Numbered from the stretch's first letter, positions 1 to 8,058 are shown. The stretch is 64,000 nt of DNA from Parafrankia elaeagni (GCF_000374165.1 NZ_KB893724.1:1-64000); one strand, 5' to 3'. The notes: a model not told the origin generated them from the letters alone. Translations and numbers: made by a program.

Positions 1-512
1 AAAAAGAACGTCGCGATCGTGGCGAGGATGCCCATCAGCCAGTTCCTCGCGTTGTCCAACACCGCCTTCAGATCCGGAGCGGTCGAGACCGGCGCCGGGG
101 CCGGCGGCGCCTCCTGTCCCGTCACGACCGCCGCGGCCCCGGCCGCATCGGACAGCACGACCAGCAGGGCCAGCACGGCCGCCGCGCCGACCGCGAGCCG
201 CAGCAGGTCCGCACGCCGCGGTGACGGGCGCGCCGCCACGCCACCGGCCTGCACCAGCAGGATCACCAGCGCGCTGGCCAACGCCGCACCCACCAGCCGC
301 AGCACGCCCTCGACCGACCCCGGCACCAGCGCCACCACCCCGCTCGGCGCACCGCCGGGCTGCGCGAGCAGCCACCCGGCTGCGGCCAGCCCCGCAGCCA
401 CCCCCACCCACACCGCGCAGGAGACCCGCCCGAGCACACGCCGCAGCGGGGCCACCGCGGCCCGCGCGGCCGTGTCTGCCCGGCGCCGCAGGGCCTGGCC
501 TCGGCCCGTCAT
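1..512 (-). CDS. Pilin-like conjugation membrane protein (TrbC/VirB2-type), 3' end outside window
   Basis: About 170 codons are visible before the window edge. The ATG at 512 overlaps the stop of the upstream gene (ATGA). The product has a basic N-terminus, a hydrophobic segment near residues 34-50, a second long one near 75-90, a third near 110-125, then a Pro/Ala-rich linker and the segment DLKAVLDNARNWLMGILATI leading into a further hydrophobic stretch at the edge. That last segment (amphipathic helix followed by a membrane segment) is what I know from VirB2/TrbC-like pilin subunits in actinobacterial integrative conjugative elements. Role inferred: component of a type IV-like conjugation channel. 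Co-directional and translationally coupled with the sigma-like gene. The coding frame is strong; the family call is from memory and moderate. Confidence 0.6.
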   Translation of the reverse strand, partial: MTGRGQALRRRADTAARAAVAPLRRVLGRVSCAVWVGVAAGLAAAGWLLAQPGGAPSGVVALVPGSVEGVLRLVGAALASALVILLVQAGGVAARPSPRRADLLRLAVGAAAVLALLVVLSDAAGAAAVVTGQEAPPAPAPVSTAPDLKAVLDNARNWLMGILATIATFF

Positions 513-1303
513 CGGCCACCCGTGCCAGGGCCCAGGTCGCTGACCGCGATCGCCGCGGCCAGGCACCGCTCCGCGCGGCGGCGGCGCACCGCGAGCTCCT
601 CACCCGGCCACTGCCGCGACGACAACTCCGCCAGCGCCACCCCCCGCAGCCGGGTCGCCACCAGCAGCCGCGCGTCCTCCGGGCTGATCACCTCCCGCTC
701 GGTCGCCTGCGCCAGCAACCACCGCGCGTCCAGCCACGGCCACGGCGGCACCGCGCCCAACACCGGCAGATCCGTCCCAGGCCTGCCGTAGGAGTCCACC
801 TCCGCCAGCCCCGCCCGGTACCCCCCGAACACCACCCGGGCCGCAATTCCCCGCGCCCCGGCCGGCAGCCCGGCGAACACCTCAACGAAACCGGTCAACA
901 CCTCGGCGTCGAGATCCGCGATATCCCCGCGGTACGCCGGGGCCAGCGTGGCGGCGATATGCCGCAGCGCCGGCATCGCCATCCCCACCGCCGCGACCTT
1001 CCACGCGTCCACCTCCCGCGAACGCAGGAGAAACGCCCACACCGCCTGCCGGGTCACCACAGCTGTCTGCGGCCGGTCCACCTCCACCCGCAACTCCCGC
1101 AGACCGAACCACCGGTCCGCCAGCCCCGGGAAATCGGCACCGTTCACCCCCAGGCCGCCCGGGGACTCCGTCAGGGTCAGGAACGACCTCTCGACCAGGT
1201 CCAACGAGGATTCCGCGGTGTTCTCAGACTCGTACAACACGATGGTTGGACTCCCGTCCGTAAGGGCCTGTGTTTCGCCGGCCCCAAGGACGCCACACCC
1301 CAT
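509..1303 (-). CDS. Integrative-element protein with sigma-region-4-like C-terminus
   Basis: 264 aa from the ATG at 1303. No good ribosome site precedes this ATG, and one copy of the 17-bp repeat touches it directly. A GTG at 1242 with GGGAG about 11 bases upstream is an alternative start. The product is soluble. Its C-terminus (LATRLRGVALAELSS followed by an Arg-rich helix ending AERCLAAAI) resembles the helix-turn-helix of sigma region 4, and such proteins occur in actinobacterial mobile elements beside conjugation genes. The middle (WPWLDARWLLAQATEREVIS) has no motif I recognise. The gene overlaps the pilin-like gene by 4 bases, so the two are probably co-translated. Function unproven; it may be an element-encoded regulator. 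Confidence 0.6.
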   Translation of the reverse strand: MGCGVLGAGETQALTDGSPTIVLYESENTAESSLDLVERSFLTLTESPGGLGVNGADFPGLADRWFGLRELRVEVDRPQTAVVTRQAVWAFLLRSREVDAWKVAAVGMAMPALRHIAATLAPAYRGDIADLDAEVLTGFVEVFAGLPAGARGIAARVVFGGYRAGLAEVDSYGRPGTDLPVLGAVPPWPWLDARWLLAQATEREVISPEDARLLVATRLRGVALAELSSRQWPGEELAVRRRRAERCLAAAIAVSDLGPGTGGR

Positions 1304-1320
1304 CTGACGGTGATCTGACA
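1304..1320 (-). repeat. 17-bp repeat, copy 1, abutting a start codon
   Basis: Reads TGTCAGATCACCGTCAG on the minus strand and is followed at once by the ATG of the sigma-like gene. Identical to the copies at 1368-1384 and 1425-1441 (the last in opposite orientation). Could be an operator that also covers the ribosome-binding region. Confidence 0.85.
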
Positions 1321-1367
1321 CTCGTCCACGCCCGGGTAGACGGCGTGAAGAGGTGTCCGGACGCGAC

Positions 1368-1441
1368 CTGACGGTGATCTGACACATCACCATGAATCAT
1401 GCAGATGATCAGGTGTCAGATCTGTGTCAGATCACCGTCAG
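1368..1441. repeat. Inverted pair of the 17-bp repeat (copies 2 and 3)
   Basis: Copy 2 is at 1368-1384 (minus orientation) and copy 3 at 1425-1441 (plus), pointing away from each other with 40 bases between. An extra half copy (TGTCAGATCTG, 1414-1424) lies 11 bases ahead of copy 3. The pair fills the gap between the divergent sigma-like and methyltransferase-like genes, so a divergent operator is the simple reading. Confidence 0.8.
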
Positions 1442-1537
1442 ACGCCCTGGTCTTCACTCGGACCCGAACAGCCCACGGCCACCAGCCGCCCTTTTCGCAA
1501 GCGGTGAACTGGCGGCATCCTGTTGCGGAGGAACCGA

Positions 1538-2143
1538 GTGCCTCAGCCCCGTCCCACCCGAACCGATCAGCCGCGGATCATCCCACTCACCGTCTGGCCC
1601 ACCACCACCCCGGAAATCCCCGGGGCTCTCCCCGCCGATGCCGCGGCCCGCGCCATCGCCACCTTCAGCCACACCAGCGATCTTGTTATCGGGATCGACG
1701 ACAGCGGAATCCTCATCGGTGCCGCTGACTACCTCCAGCGCCGATACCACGCGCTCCACCGCACCCAGCGGAGCGCCGCCACCCCGATTCTTCCGCACTG
1801 CCGGGAACGCAACGCCGGCCTCATCATCGACCATCCGCCGGTCACCACCCCGGATACGCTTCTCTCCGACCTGAGCGGGCTCGTGGGAATACTCCGACCA
1901 GGGGGGTATCTCCTCACCGTGCACACCCCGATCGGTGGGGAACACGACCCGCTCGCGGACACCATCACCGCCGCCCGTGCCGCTGGGCTGCGTTACCTCC
2001 AGCACATCATCATCCTCACCAGCCCCATCCAGGGCGACGAGATCCACCCGCCCGCCGAGAACCCCATCAGAATCGGGCTGGTGGAACCCGTCCACACCGA
2101 CCTGGCCGTCTTCGCCCGGCCCGGCGGTGGTGCGCGTGGCTGA
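1538..2143 (+). CDS. Degenerate methyltransferase-like protein, partner of the DNA methylase
   Basis: 201 aa from the GTG at 1538, chosen because GGAGGA lies 6 bases upstream (a TTG at 1523 also opens the frame). It begins with PLTVWPTTT, similar to the start PLTVWAVSQT of the next gene, and contains ILRPGGYLL, the usual strand after the SAM-binding core. It lacks both the DPxxGxGTT SAM loop and the SPPY catalytic motif found in its neighbour. Pairs of this kind, one active and one degenerate, are known to me from actinobacterial mobile elements, but the role of the degenerate member is unclear; it may be a specificity or structural subunit. It overlaps the next gene by 8 bases. Confidence 0.7.
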   Translation: MPQPRPTRTDQPRIIPLTVWPTTTPEIPGALPADAAARAIATFSHTSDLVIGIDDSGILIGAADYLQRRYHALHRTQRSAATPILPHCRERNAGLIIDHPPVTTPDTLLSDLSGLVGILRPGGYLLTVHTPIGGEHDPLADTITAARAAGLRYLQHIIILTSPIQGDEIHPPAENPIRIGLVEPVHTDLAVFARPGGGARG

Positions 2144-2984
2144 CCGGCACACACCTGTTCCGCTCACCGTCTGGGCGGTGTCGCAGACCCACCCCCGATT
2201 CCAGCGGCTGCACCGCTACACCCCCGAATCCATGGCGCACCCCGCCCGCATGCTGCCCGCTCTCGCCCGCCACATCATCACCACGTTCACCGAGTCCGGG
2301 GATCTCGTCGTTGACCCCATGTGCGGTATCGGCACCACCCTGGTGGAGGCGGCCCATCTGGGCCGGCACGGCCTCGGGATCGAATACGAACCCCGCTGGG
2401 CCGCGATAGGCCGTACCAACGCCACCCTCGCCCGCACCCACGGCGCCAGCGGAACCATCCAGCTCATCACCGGTGACTCCCGTCGCCTGCCCCACCTCGC
2501 CCCCGAGGCTGCCCGCGGAAAAGCCGCGCTGGTTCTCACCTCACCGCCGTACGGGAAAGCGACCCACGGCGCGGTCGACGCCGACCAGGTACACGGGGTC
2601 CGTAAACGCGACTACACCTACAGCAATCGGCGAGGAAACCTCGCCGCCGCCGACCTGGACGAACTCCTCACTGGATTCACCGACATTCTCACCGGCGCCG
2701 CGGCCCTTCTCCGCCCCGGTGGACTGGTCGCGATCGCGGTCCGCCCCTACCGCCAGGACGGTGAGCTCATCGACCTCCCCGGCGCCATCCTGCACAGCGC
2801 CAGCGGGGTCGGCCTAGTCCGCGCGGGGCGCGCCGCGGCCCTCCTCGCCGGCCTCCGCGAGGACCGCCTCGTGCCCCGCACGACCTTCTTCGCGCTCCAC
2901 AACGCTCGCACCGCCCACGCCACCGGCACCCCCCTCCACGTCACCGCCCACGAGGACATTCTTCTGCTCAGATCCGCCCAGTAA
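2136..2984 (+). CDS. DNA methyltransferase, N4/N6 amino type
   Basis: 282 aa from GTG 2136 (GTG 2127 and 2130 are equally in frame). Residues 60-68 read DPMCGIGTT, the SAM-binding loop; residues 135-140 read TSPPYG, the catalytic SPPY motif of amino-methyltransferases that act on N4 of cytosine or N6 of adenine. LLRPGGLVAIAV follows the core. The N-terminal stretch RLHRYTPESMAHPARMLP is typical of DNA-methylase relatives found in mobile elements. No restriction endonuclease gene is adjacent, so it looks like an orphan modification enzyme, perhaps protecting the element or marking its own regulatory sites. The target sequence cannot be read from the protein. Confidence 0.85.
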   Translation: MADRHTPVPLTVWAVSQTHPRFQRLHRYTPESMAHPARMLPALARHIITTFTESGDLVVDPMCGIGTTLVEAAHLGRHGLGIEYEPRWAAIGRTNATLARTHGASGTIQLITGDSRRLPHLAPEAARGKAALVLTSPPYGKATHGAVDADQVHGVRKRDYTYSNRRGNLAAADLDELLTGFTDILTGAAALLRPGGLVAIAVRPYRQDGELIDLPGAILHSASGVGLVRAGRAAALLAGLREDRLVPRTTFFALHNARTAHATGTPLHVTAHEDILLLRSAQ

Positions 2985-3018
2985 GACACGATAGGGCGCT
3001 GACCTGCGCACACGTGAT

Positions 3019-3072
3019 CTGACGGTGATCTGACACAAGTTGCACACGCAACATCGGTCAGATCACCGTCAG
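3019..3072. repeat. Inverted pair of the 17-bp repeat forming a 16-bp stem (copies 4 and 5)
   Basis: Copy 4 is at 3019-3035 (minus orientation), copy 5 at 3056-3072 (plus, first base differs). They pair over 16 bases. The loop holds a second small palindrome, GTTGCACACGCAAC (3039-3052). It lies after the methylase stop and before the excisionase-like gene. It may be an operator or a cassette boundary; the lack of a T-tract argues against a plain terminator. Confidence 0.8.
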
Positions 3073-3270
3073 ATCGCTGTCGGGTCCCGCGCCGCCCCGG
3101 GCCGCCCGCTCGTCGCCCGATCGGTGCGAGCGAGCCCACTCGGGGCGCCTGGGACGGCGCAGCACCCCCCGCTCGATCACCGGGCGTCCTCGGGATCCTT
3201 CCGCGCCCGCCGCGGAGCCTCCCGAGGCCCGCGGCCAGAGGAGAACCCACGCATCCTCGCGAGGAGCCGA

Positions 3271-3492
3271 GTGAAAACGTGGACCGCACAGGACATAGAA
3301 CAAATCGGCGCGACGGTCGGCATCGTCGTCGCCGGTGAAATCCTGGGAATAGGCCGGACGAAAGCCTACGAACTCGCCGCCCGCGACGAATTCCCCGTCC
3401 CCGTCCTTCGTGTCAAGGGCAGATATCAGGTCCCGACCGCACCCCTGAAACATCTTCTCGGAATCCGTAAAGAAAATGGTGGATCGGCTTGA
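3271..3492 (+). CDS. Excisionase-like helix-turn-helix protein (Xis)
   Basis: 73 aa from GTG 3271, preceded by GAGGAG six bases upstream. The product has the MerR/Xis-type helix-turn-helix pattern: a helix around GEILGIGRTKAYELA, then a wing (EFPVPVLRVKGRYQVPTAPL). Small proteins like this lie directly before integrase genes in actinobacterial integrative elements and direct excision by bending att DNA. The integrase gene starts 99 bases downstream in the same direction, which supports the role. The 17-bp repeat hairpin lies about 200 bases upstream. Confidence 0.8.
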   Translation: MKTWTAQDIEQIGATVGIVVAGEILGIGRTKAYELAARDEFPVPVLRVKGRYQVPTAPLKHLLGIRKENGGSA

Positions 3493-3591
3493 CAGGAACC
3501 GAAACGGCGAGCCTGAATCGGATGCGGCGCCGGACGGCGTATCCGATTATCCGGACGGCCGGCACCCTACCCTTCATATTCTTCTGCTGGA

Positions 3592-5091
3592 GTGCCCGTG
3601 ACGAGCCCCATGGCTAACCCGAACGGAACTATTTACAAACGGTGTAGCTGCCGAGACCCCCAGACCGGTCGGCAGCTGGTGAACAGGTGTCCGAAGCTGC
3701 GGAGGAAGAACGGGGCCTGGCATTCTAGCCACGGCACCTGGGCCTACCGCATTGACCTTCCGACCGCCGGCGGTCGGCGCCAGGAGGCCCGCCGGTCCGG
3801 CTTGGCCACGCGCGACCAGGCTAACGCCGAGATCAGGCGCATCCAGGATCTCCTGGCCATTCCTGGCACCGACACTCACGGTATCGACCAGATCCGTACG
3901 CTCATCCTCGACGCGCTCAAGGCCGGGGATCCGTTGCCGGACCCCGCGGTCGTGAAGGAGCGGTACCGGCGCCGCGCGGACCTCAACCCACAGATCACTG
4001 TCGCGGACTGGTTGAACACCTGGCTGACGGGACGGCGCACCATCCGGCGGTCCACCCGCGAAGGCTACGAGATAACGATCCGCATGCACCTGGTGCCCTT
4101 CGTCGGAGATATCCGTCTCGATCAGCTGACCATCGGCCATCTCGATGACATGTTCGACCGGATCGACATCCGTAACGAAACGATCCGCCGGATCCGCGCC
4201 GGGAAAGACCCCGAACTCCGCGCAAGGTTCAAAGGCCAGAAAGTCACCAGCGACGCCTACAAACAGCGGATCCGCGCCACACTCCGCGCCGCGCTCAACC
4301 ACGCCATCCGCATCGGGCTGATCACATTCAACCCGGCGGCTTGGGTGGAACTACCCTCCGGGAAACGCCCCAAAGCACTGCTGTGGACGAAGGAACGCGT
4401 CGCCCGCTGGCACGCCACCGGCGAGATCCCCTCACCCGTGATGGTGTGGACCCCGGCCCAGACCGGGGCTTTCCTCGACCACGCGGAAACCCGGAACGAC
4501 CGCTACTACGAGCTGTATCACCTCATCGCCCACCGTGGTCTTCGCCGCGGAGAGGCCTGCGGTGTCCACTGGACCGACCTCAACCTCGACGTCGACGAGG
4601 GCAGTCTCACCGTCCGCTGGCAAATCACCCAGCACGGCGCGGACACCGTGATGGGCGCCCCGAAATCCGACGCCGGGGACCGGCAGATCTCCCTCGACGC
4701 CGACACCGTCACCGTTCTCCGCCACCGCCGTTCCCGCCAGAACGCCCACCGGCTCTCCCACGGCAGGAACTGGACCGACAGCGGCCTGGTCTTCACCGAA
4801 CCGAACGGTGCGCCGCTCATCCCCGACGACGTCACCTCACACTTCAAGGAACTCGTCACCGCCGCCGGTCTGCCTCCGATCCGGCTGCACGACCTCCGCC
4901 ACGGCGCCGCCACCCTCGCCCTCGCGGCCGGCGCCGATATCAAAACCGTCCAGGAACTCCTCGGACACGCCAGCATCGCGATCACCGCCGACACCTACGC
5001 CCATATCCTTCCCGAACTCGCCCGCGAAGTAGCCGAGAACGTCGCCCGCCTCATCCCCCGACAGAAAACCGCACCCACCATCAAGGCATAG
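3592..5091 (+). CDS. int: Tyrosine recombinase / phage-type integrase
   Basis: 499 aa from GTG 3592; GTG 3598 with GGAG five bases upstream is an equally good start. The N-terminus (C18, C20, C33 around NGTIYKRCSC) is the arm-site binding region common in actinobacterial integrases. Residues 135-250 form the SAM-like core-binding domain (TVADWLNTWLTG). The catalytic domain shows Arg near 319 (RGLRRGEA), HDLRHG at 433-438, GHAS at 458-461 and the nucleophile Tyr near 469 (DTYAHI), so the R-H-x-x-R-H-Y set is complete. It should integrate and excise the element. No tRNA or obvious att core lies directly downstream, which is unusual for this family. Confidence 0.95.
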   Translation: MPVTSPMANPNGTIYKRCSCRDPQTGRQLVNRCPKLRRKNGAWHSSHGTWAYRIDLPTAGGRRQEARRSGLATRDQANAEIRRIQDLLAIPGTDTHGIDQIRTLILDALKAGDPLPDPAVVKERYRRRADLNPQITVADWLNTWLTGRRTIRRSTREGYEITIRMHLVPFVGDIRLDQLTIGHLDDMFDRIDIRNETIRRIRAGKDPELRARFKGQKVTSDAYKQRIRATLRAALNHAIRIGLITFNPAAWVELPSGKRPKALLWTKERVARWHATGEIPSPVMVWTPAQTGAFLDHAETRNDRYYELYHLIAHRGLRRGEACGVHWTDLNLDVDEGSLTVRWQITQHGADTVMGAPKSDAGDRQISLDADTVTVLRHRRSRQNAHRLSHGRNWTDSGLVFTEPNGAPLIPDDVTSHFKELVTAAGLPPIRLHDLRHGAATLALAAGADIKTVQELLGHASIAITADTYAHILPELAREVAENVARLIPRQKTAPTIKA

Positions 5092-5100
5092 CCGCACAGT

Positions 5101-5139
5101 GCTGATGGCCGGGCAACGTCACGTTGTCCGGCCATCAGC
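5101..5139 (+). terminator. Long hairpin after the integrase gene
   Basis: GCTGATGGCCGGGCAACGT pairs with its near-perfect complement (one mismatch) around a single-base loop, nine bases after the integrase stop. No T-tract follows. A terminator is most likely; part of an attachment site is the alternative. Confidence 0.6.
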
Positions 5140-5258
5140 GCGTCGGAGGACACCCGGCAGCCCGCGTCGCCGAGGCGTGAGGGCTACTCGACCACCTGGC
5201 CAGGCTGCGCCGGCCGGACCGCGGTCCACGCCCTGCGGCTGGCCATCCGCGTTGCCGG

Positions 5259-5615
5259 TTAGGGTCCTTCGAGGCCGATGACGGTTCCGAACGGGTCGAT
5301 GATCTGGCAGATCCTTCGCCCTTCGGACACGGTGAGCGGGCCCCGATGGTGGACGCAGCCCGCAGCGAGGAGACGCCCGCGGGCGGCGTCGAGGTCTGCG
5401 ACGGCCCAGTAGACGACGGGGGAGCCGCCGCGGGGGTTGCGGTCGTCGTCGGCCTGGTGGAAGCCGATCTCGACGCCTGCGGTGGTGAGCCAGGCGTAGA
5501 CCGATTCCCCGTCGATGTCGAGATGGACCTCTGCGCCGAGTTGGTCGGCCCACCAGCGCGCGGATTTCTCGGGGTCGTCGGCGAACGTCATGACGGTGGT
5601 GACGGGACCGAACAT
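5259..5615 (-). CDS. VOC-family (glyoxalase/dioxygenase fold) protein
   Basis: 118 aa from ATG 5615. It is a single VOC domain: an opening strand and helix (VMTFADDPEKSARWWADQLG), a central strand EIGFHQADD, then YWAVADLDAARGRLLAAG and the end motif DPFGTVIGLEGP. VOC proteins bind metal and act as glyoxalases, extradiol dioxygenases or drug-binding resistance proteins; the substrate cannot be told here. It is the last gene of the minus-strand group that includes the kinase-like and MBL-fold genes, 71 bases after the kinase-like stop, so it may belong to the same transcript. Confidence 0.85.
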   Translation of the reverse strand: MFGPVTTVMTFADDPEKSARWWADQLGAEVHLDIDGESVYAWLTTAGVEIGFHQADDDRNPRGGSPVVYWAVADLDAARGRLLAAGCVHHRGPLTVSEGRRICQIIDPFGTVIGLEGP

Positions 5616-5686
5616 GGGGTGGGGCCTCTCCGCGGGCGGGCGATGATCTGGAGAGGCTACCCAGCCGTCTCGGGCCTGTGATCGGT

Positions 5687-6556
5687 TCAGAGGTCGAGTC
5701 CGTGCAGCGAGGTCAGTCCGGTGGCCGCCGCGAAGCCGCCGAGTGCTGCGAGCAGGTTTCGGTCGGTCCAGGTCACTCCGACGCGGGCCAAGTGGTGGAG
5801 GTAACGGGCGCGTACCCACGGTCCCGGCCGAGGGTGGTGTGCGCGGGTGGCCAGGTAGGCGAGTGTCACGACGTCCGGGAGGCCGGTGACGTCTGGACGT
5901 AGGGTCTCGACGTCGACGAGCGCGAGCCGTCCGCTGGACTGGCGGCGGACATGGTCGGCTGCCAGGTCGAGGTTGCCCACCGGGACATGCGCGGGTCCGT
6001 GCGCGGTGGCGACGAGGTGCAGCATCCGCCGCCACGAGGGCGCGTCCTCGACCCAGGGCGGATCCTGGGTCAGCAGGGTGTCCACCCGCCACTGCACCAT
6101 CGCCTCGCGCACGGCCGGTTCCCATCGTGCGGATGCGGTGTGCACGCGTGCCACCAGGTTGATCAGGTCGTCGAAGACGTCGAGGTCGGTGAGGTCGGCT
6201 GTGTCGGGCAGGTAGTCGACGAGCAGGGTGCGGGCCTCGTCGCAGCTTCCTCGCAGGCACGGGAGGAGCCGCTCGGCAGCCAGCAGGTCGTAGGCGAGGC
6301 GTTCCCCGAGGTAGGCGGCTTCGTCCGCATGCCATTTGACGATCACGTGGGGAGGATCGCCCACGGTGAACGTCGCGGACCGGTCCCGGGTGGTGAGGCA
6401 GCATACCGGCCCGGTCGTGTCGGGATGGTGGGTGGCGAGGAGTTGGCGGGCTTGTGCGGTGACGGTGTCGCGGTCCGTGGTGAGGGGACGGGCGAGCCAC
6501 CGCTGCGGGCGGGGGTGGGCTGCGCCGGCGAGGGGTCCGGCGGCGACGGCGGTCAC
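5687..6556 (-). CDS. Aminoglycoside-phosphotransferase-like protein
   Basis: 289 aa from GTG 6556, which overlaps the stop of the MBL gene (GTGA), showing translational coupling. The fold is recognisable: a nucleotide-binding N-lobe strand with the ATP lysine in HVIVKWHADEAAYLGERLAYDLL, then a C-lobe with the catalytic-loop region VGNLDLAADHV and the metal-binding LALVDVETLRPD. The usual catalytic loop is HGDxxxxN; here His-Gly is replaced by Gly-Asn (GNLD), though the Asp is kept, so activity is likely altered or aimed at an unusual substrate. Kinase-like proteins of this superfamily occur in peptide (RiPP) clusters as well as in antibiotic resistance. The link to the 42-aa peptide is inference from gene order. 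Confidence 0.75.
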   Translation of the reverse strand: MTAVAAGPLAGAAHPRPQRWLARPLTTDRDTVTAQARQLLATHHPDTTGPVCCLTTRDRSATFTVGDPPHVIVKWHADEAAYLGERLAYDLLAAERLLPCLRGSCDEARTLLVDYLPDTADLTDLDVFDDLINLVARVHTASARWEPAVREAMVQWRVDTLLTQDPPWVEDAPSWRRMLHLVATAHGPAHVPVGNLDLAADHVRRQSSGRLALVDVETLRPDVTGLPDVVTLAYLATRAHHPRPGPWVRARYLHHLARVGVTWTDRNLLAALGGFAAATGLTSLHGLDL

Positions 6557-8058
6557 GGCGCGCTCGGGGCCGGCGCCAGGCCGGTGAGCCGGGCGAGGCT
6601 TTCGGTGTAGCAGCGGGCGGCGAGGTCGGGGCGCTGGTGTTCGCCGTAGACGGCGAACAGGGCGTAGACCGGGGAGTCGAGCCGTTCGCCGACGTACCAG
6701 CCCTGGTAGGAGCCGCCGACGATGTCCCAGACCTGCAGGCGGCCGGCGAGCAGGGCGACGAGATCCTGGTAGAAGATCTCGATCCCGAACGGGTAGGTGG
6801 CCATGGCCTCGTCCCGCAGGGTTGTCGGGACGGGCGCGAACGCCGGGCCGGTGATGTCCCAGGCGTAGGAGGCGATCTGGTCGAGACGGCCGGGTGGGGC
6901 GAGCAGTCGCAGCAGCAGGCGGCGGCCGTCGAGGGGGCCGTACAGGTAGTCGTGCAGCGAGGTGGCGAGCGCGCCGGTGCGGGTAGCGATCAGATGCCGG
7001 GCCAGCCGCGGGAGTTCGGCGGCGACGAGCCGCTGTACGGCGGCGCTGTCCTCGGGGGGGATCGCAGGGCCGACCGGGGTCGGTTCGACCGGCCGCGGGT
7101 CGGCGAGGAAGGCGTCGAGCCTGTCGAGACCCGCCTGCTCGGCGGCGGCGTCGATGCTGACCCAGGCGGCCGAGCCGGTGGTGAGGGGCCCGTCGGGTGG
7201 GACGGTGAGCTGGTCGCCGGGCCGCGGGCCGTGGACCCGGAACAGATGCTGGAGCAGGTTCGCGGCCTGGGCGAGGGCCCGGTGGTCGGCGTAGAGGAAC
7301 GGTCCGTGGGGGCTGCGGGGGGCGGTGAACCCGTTCCCGCACAGCGCCACCTCGCGGACCCCGTCCAGCGGTTCCAGATAGTCGATCAGCAGCGTGTGCA
7401 GCGCCTGGATACCGGTGGTGCGATGACGCGGCCCGTCGAGACCGGGCAGCAGGTTGACGTCCGCGCCGAGCGCGCCGTACGGCACGGACTGGGTGTTGTT
7501 CGACACGACCGCCAGCCATGGCACCGGCATTCGCCCGGCGCGGATCTGTTCCACATACAGGTCGGAGATGTCGGCATCGACACCGATGAACACATCCCGC
7601 GCCGATCCGGCGCGGCGGACGACGGGCTGCACGACCCGGCTTTCCCAGAACAGGGTGCGCGCTCCCGCCGGGTACAACCACACCTCAAGATCACCGATGG
7701 TGATGGGCTGGTGGTGGCTGTGGCGGTGGACGGTGAACCCGAGTGTGGTCAGCGCCTCGACGACGGCGGCGGGCAGCGTCTGCCCGGTGTGGATCGGGGT
7801 CGTGCGGTCCAGCAGAGCCAGTGACGCGAAGTGCAGATGGTCAAGGTGCTCGTGGGTGAGGAGGACCGCGTCCGGGGCGGGCATCGCCCCGTGATCGACG
7901 CGCCGCGGCGGCCAGACGGGAAACTCGACGGCGCCCGCGCCGAACGCGGGGGTGAGGATCGGATCGACCAGCACGACCGTGTCACCGGCGCGCAGGTGCC
8001 AGCTCTGGTGGCCGAGGAACGTCAGCTCGACGGATCCGGCAGAAGCAGCGGATGACAT
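6553..8058 (-). CDS. Long metallo-beta-lactamase-fold hydrolase with an unknown C-terminal domain
   Basis: 501 aa from ATG 8058, with AAGGGAG about 8 bases upstream. Residues 10-260 are an MBL-fold domain: ELTFLGHQSWHL, DTVVLVDPIL, the metal motif THEHLDHLH (His69, His71, Asp73, His74), and later ALCGNGF. This resembles the UlaG/lactamase_B_2 group rather than true beta-lactamases. The C-terminal 230 residues (with SLHDYLYGPLDGRRLLLRLL, and FGIEIFYQDLVALLAGRLQVWDIVGGSY) match nothing I know. Typical MBL hydrolases are 200-350 aa, so the extension is a distinctive feature. It lies 85 bases downstream of the 42-aa peptide gene and is coupled to the phosphotransferase-like gene. Confidence 0.85.
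   Translation of the reverse strand: MSSAASAGSVELTFLGHQSWHLRAGDTVVLVDPILTPAFGAGAVEFPVWPPRRVDHGAMPAPDAVLLTHEHLDHLHFASLALLDRTTPIHTGQTLPAAVVEALTTLGFTVHRHSHHQPITIGDLEVWLYPAGARTLFWESRVVQPVVRRAGSARDVFIGVDADISDLYVEQIRAGRMPVPWLAVVSNNTQSVPYGALGADVNLLPGLDGPRHRTTGIQALHTLLIDYLEPLDGVREVALCGNGFTAPRSPHGPFLYADHRALAQAANLLQHLFRVHGPRPGDQLTVPPDGPLTTGSAAWVSIDAAAEQAGLDRLDAFLADPRPVEPTPVGPAIPPEDSAAVQRLVAAELPRLARHLIATRTGALATSLHDYLYGPLDGRRLLLRLLAPPGRLDQIASYAWDITGPAFAPVPTTLRDEAMATYPFGIEIFYQDLVALLAGRLQVWDIVGGSYQGWYVGERLDSPVYALFAVYGEHQRPDLAARCYTESLARLTGLAPAPSAP

Noticed and set aside
1304-3072. The 17-bp repeats as a CRISPR array
   Set aside because: Too few, in both orientations, and with irregular spacing.
5092-5258. 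An attachment core or tRNA fragment directly after the integrase gene
   Set aside because: Compared by eye with the tRNA-Thr sequence; no shared stretch found. The hairpin is better explained as a terminator.
5687-7681. A single long minus-strand protein covering the MBL and phosphotransferase-like genes
   Set aside because: The upstream part is an Arg/Pro-rich out-of-frame reading of the MBL gene; the GTG at 6556 overlapping the MBL stop gives a standard-length protein.
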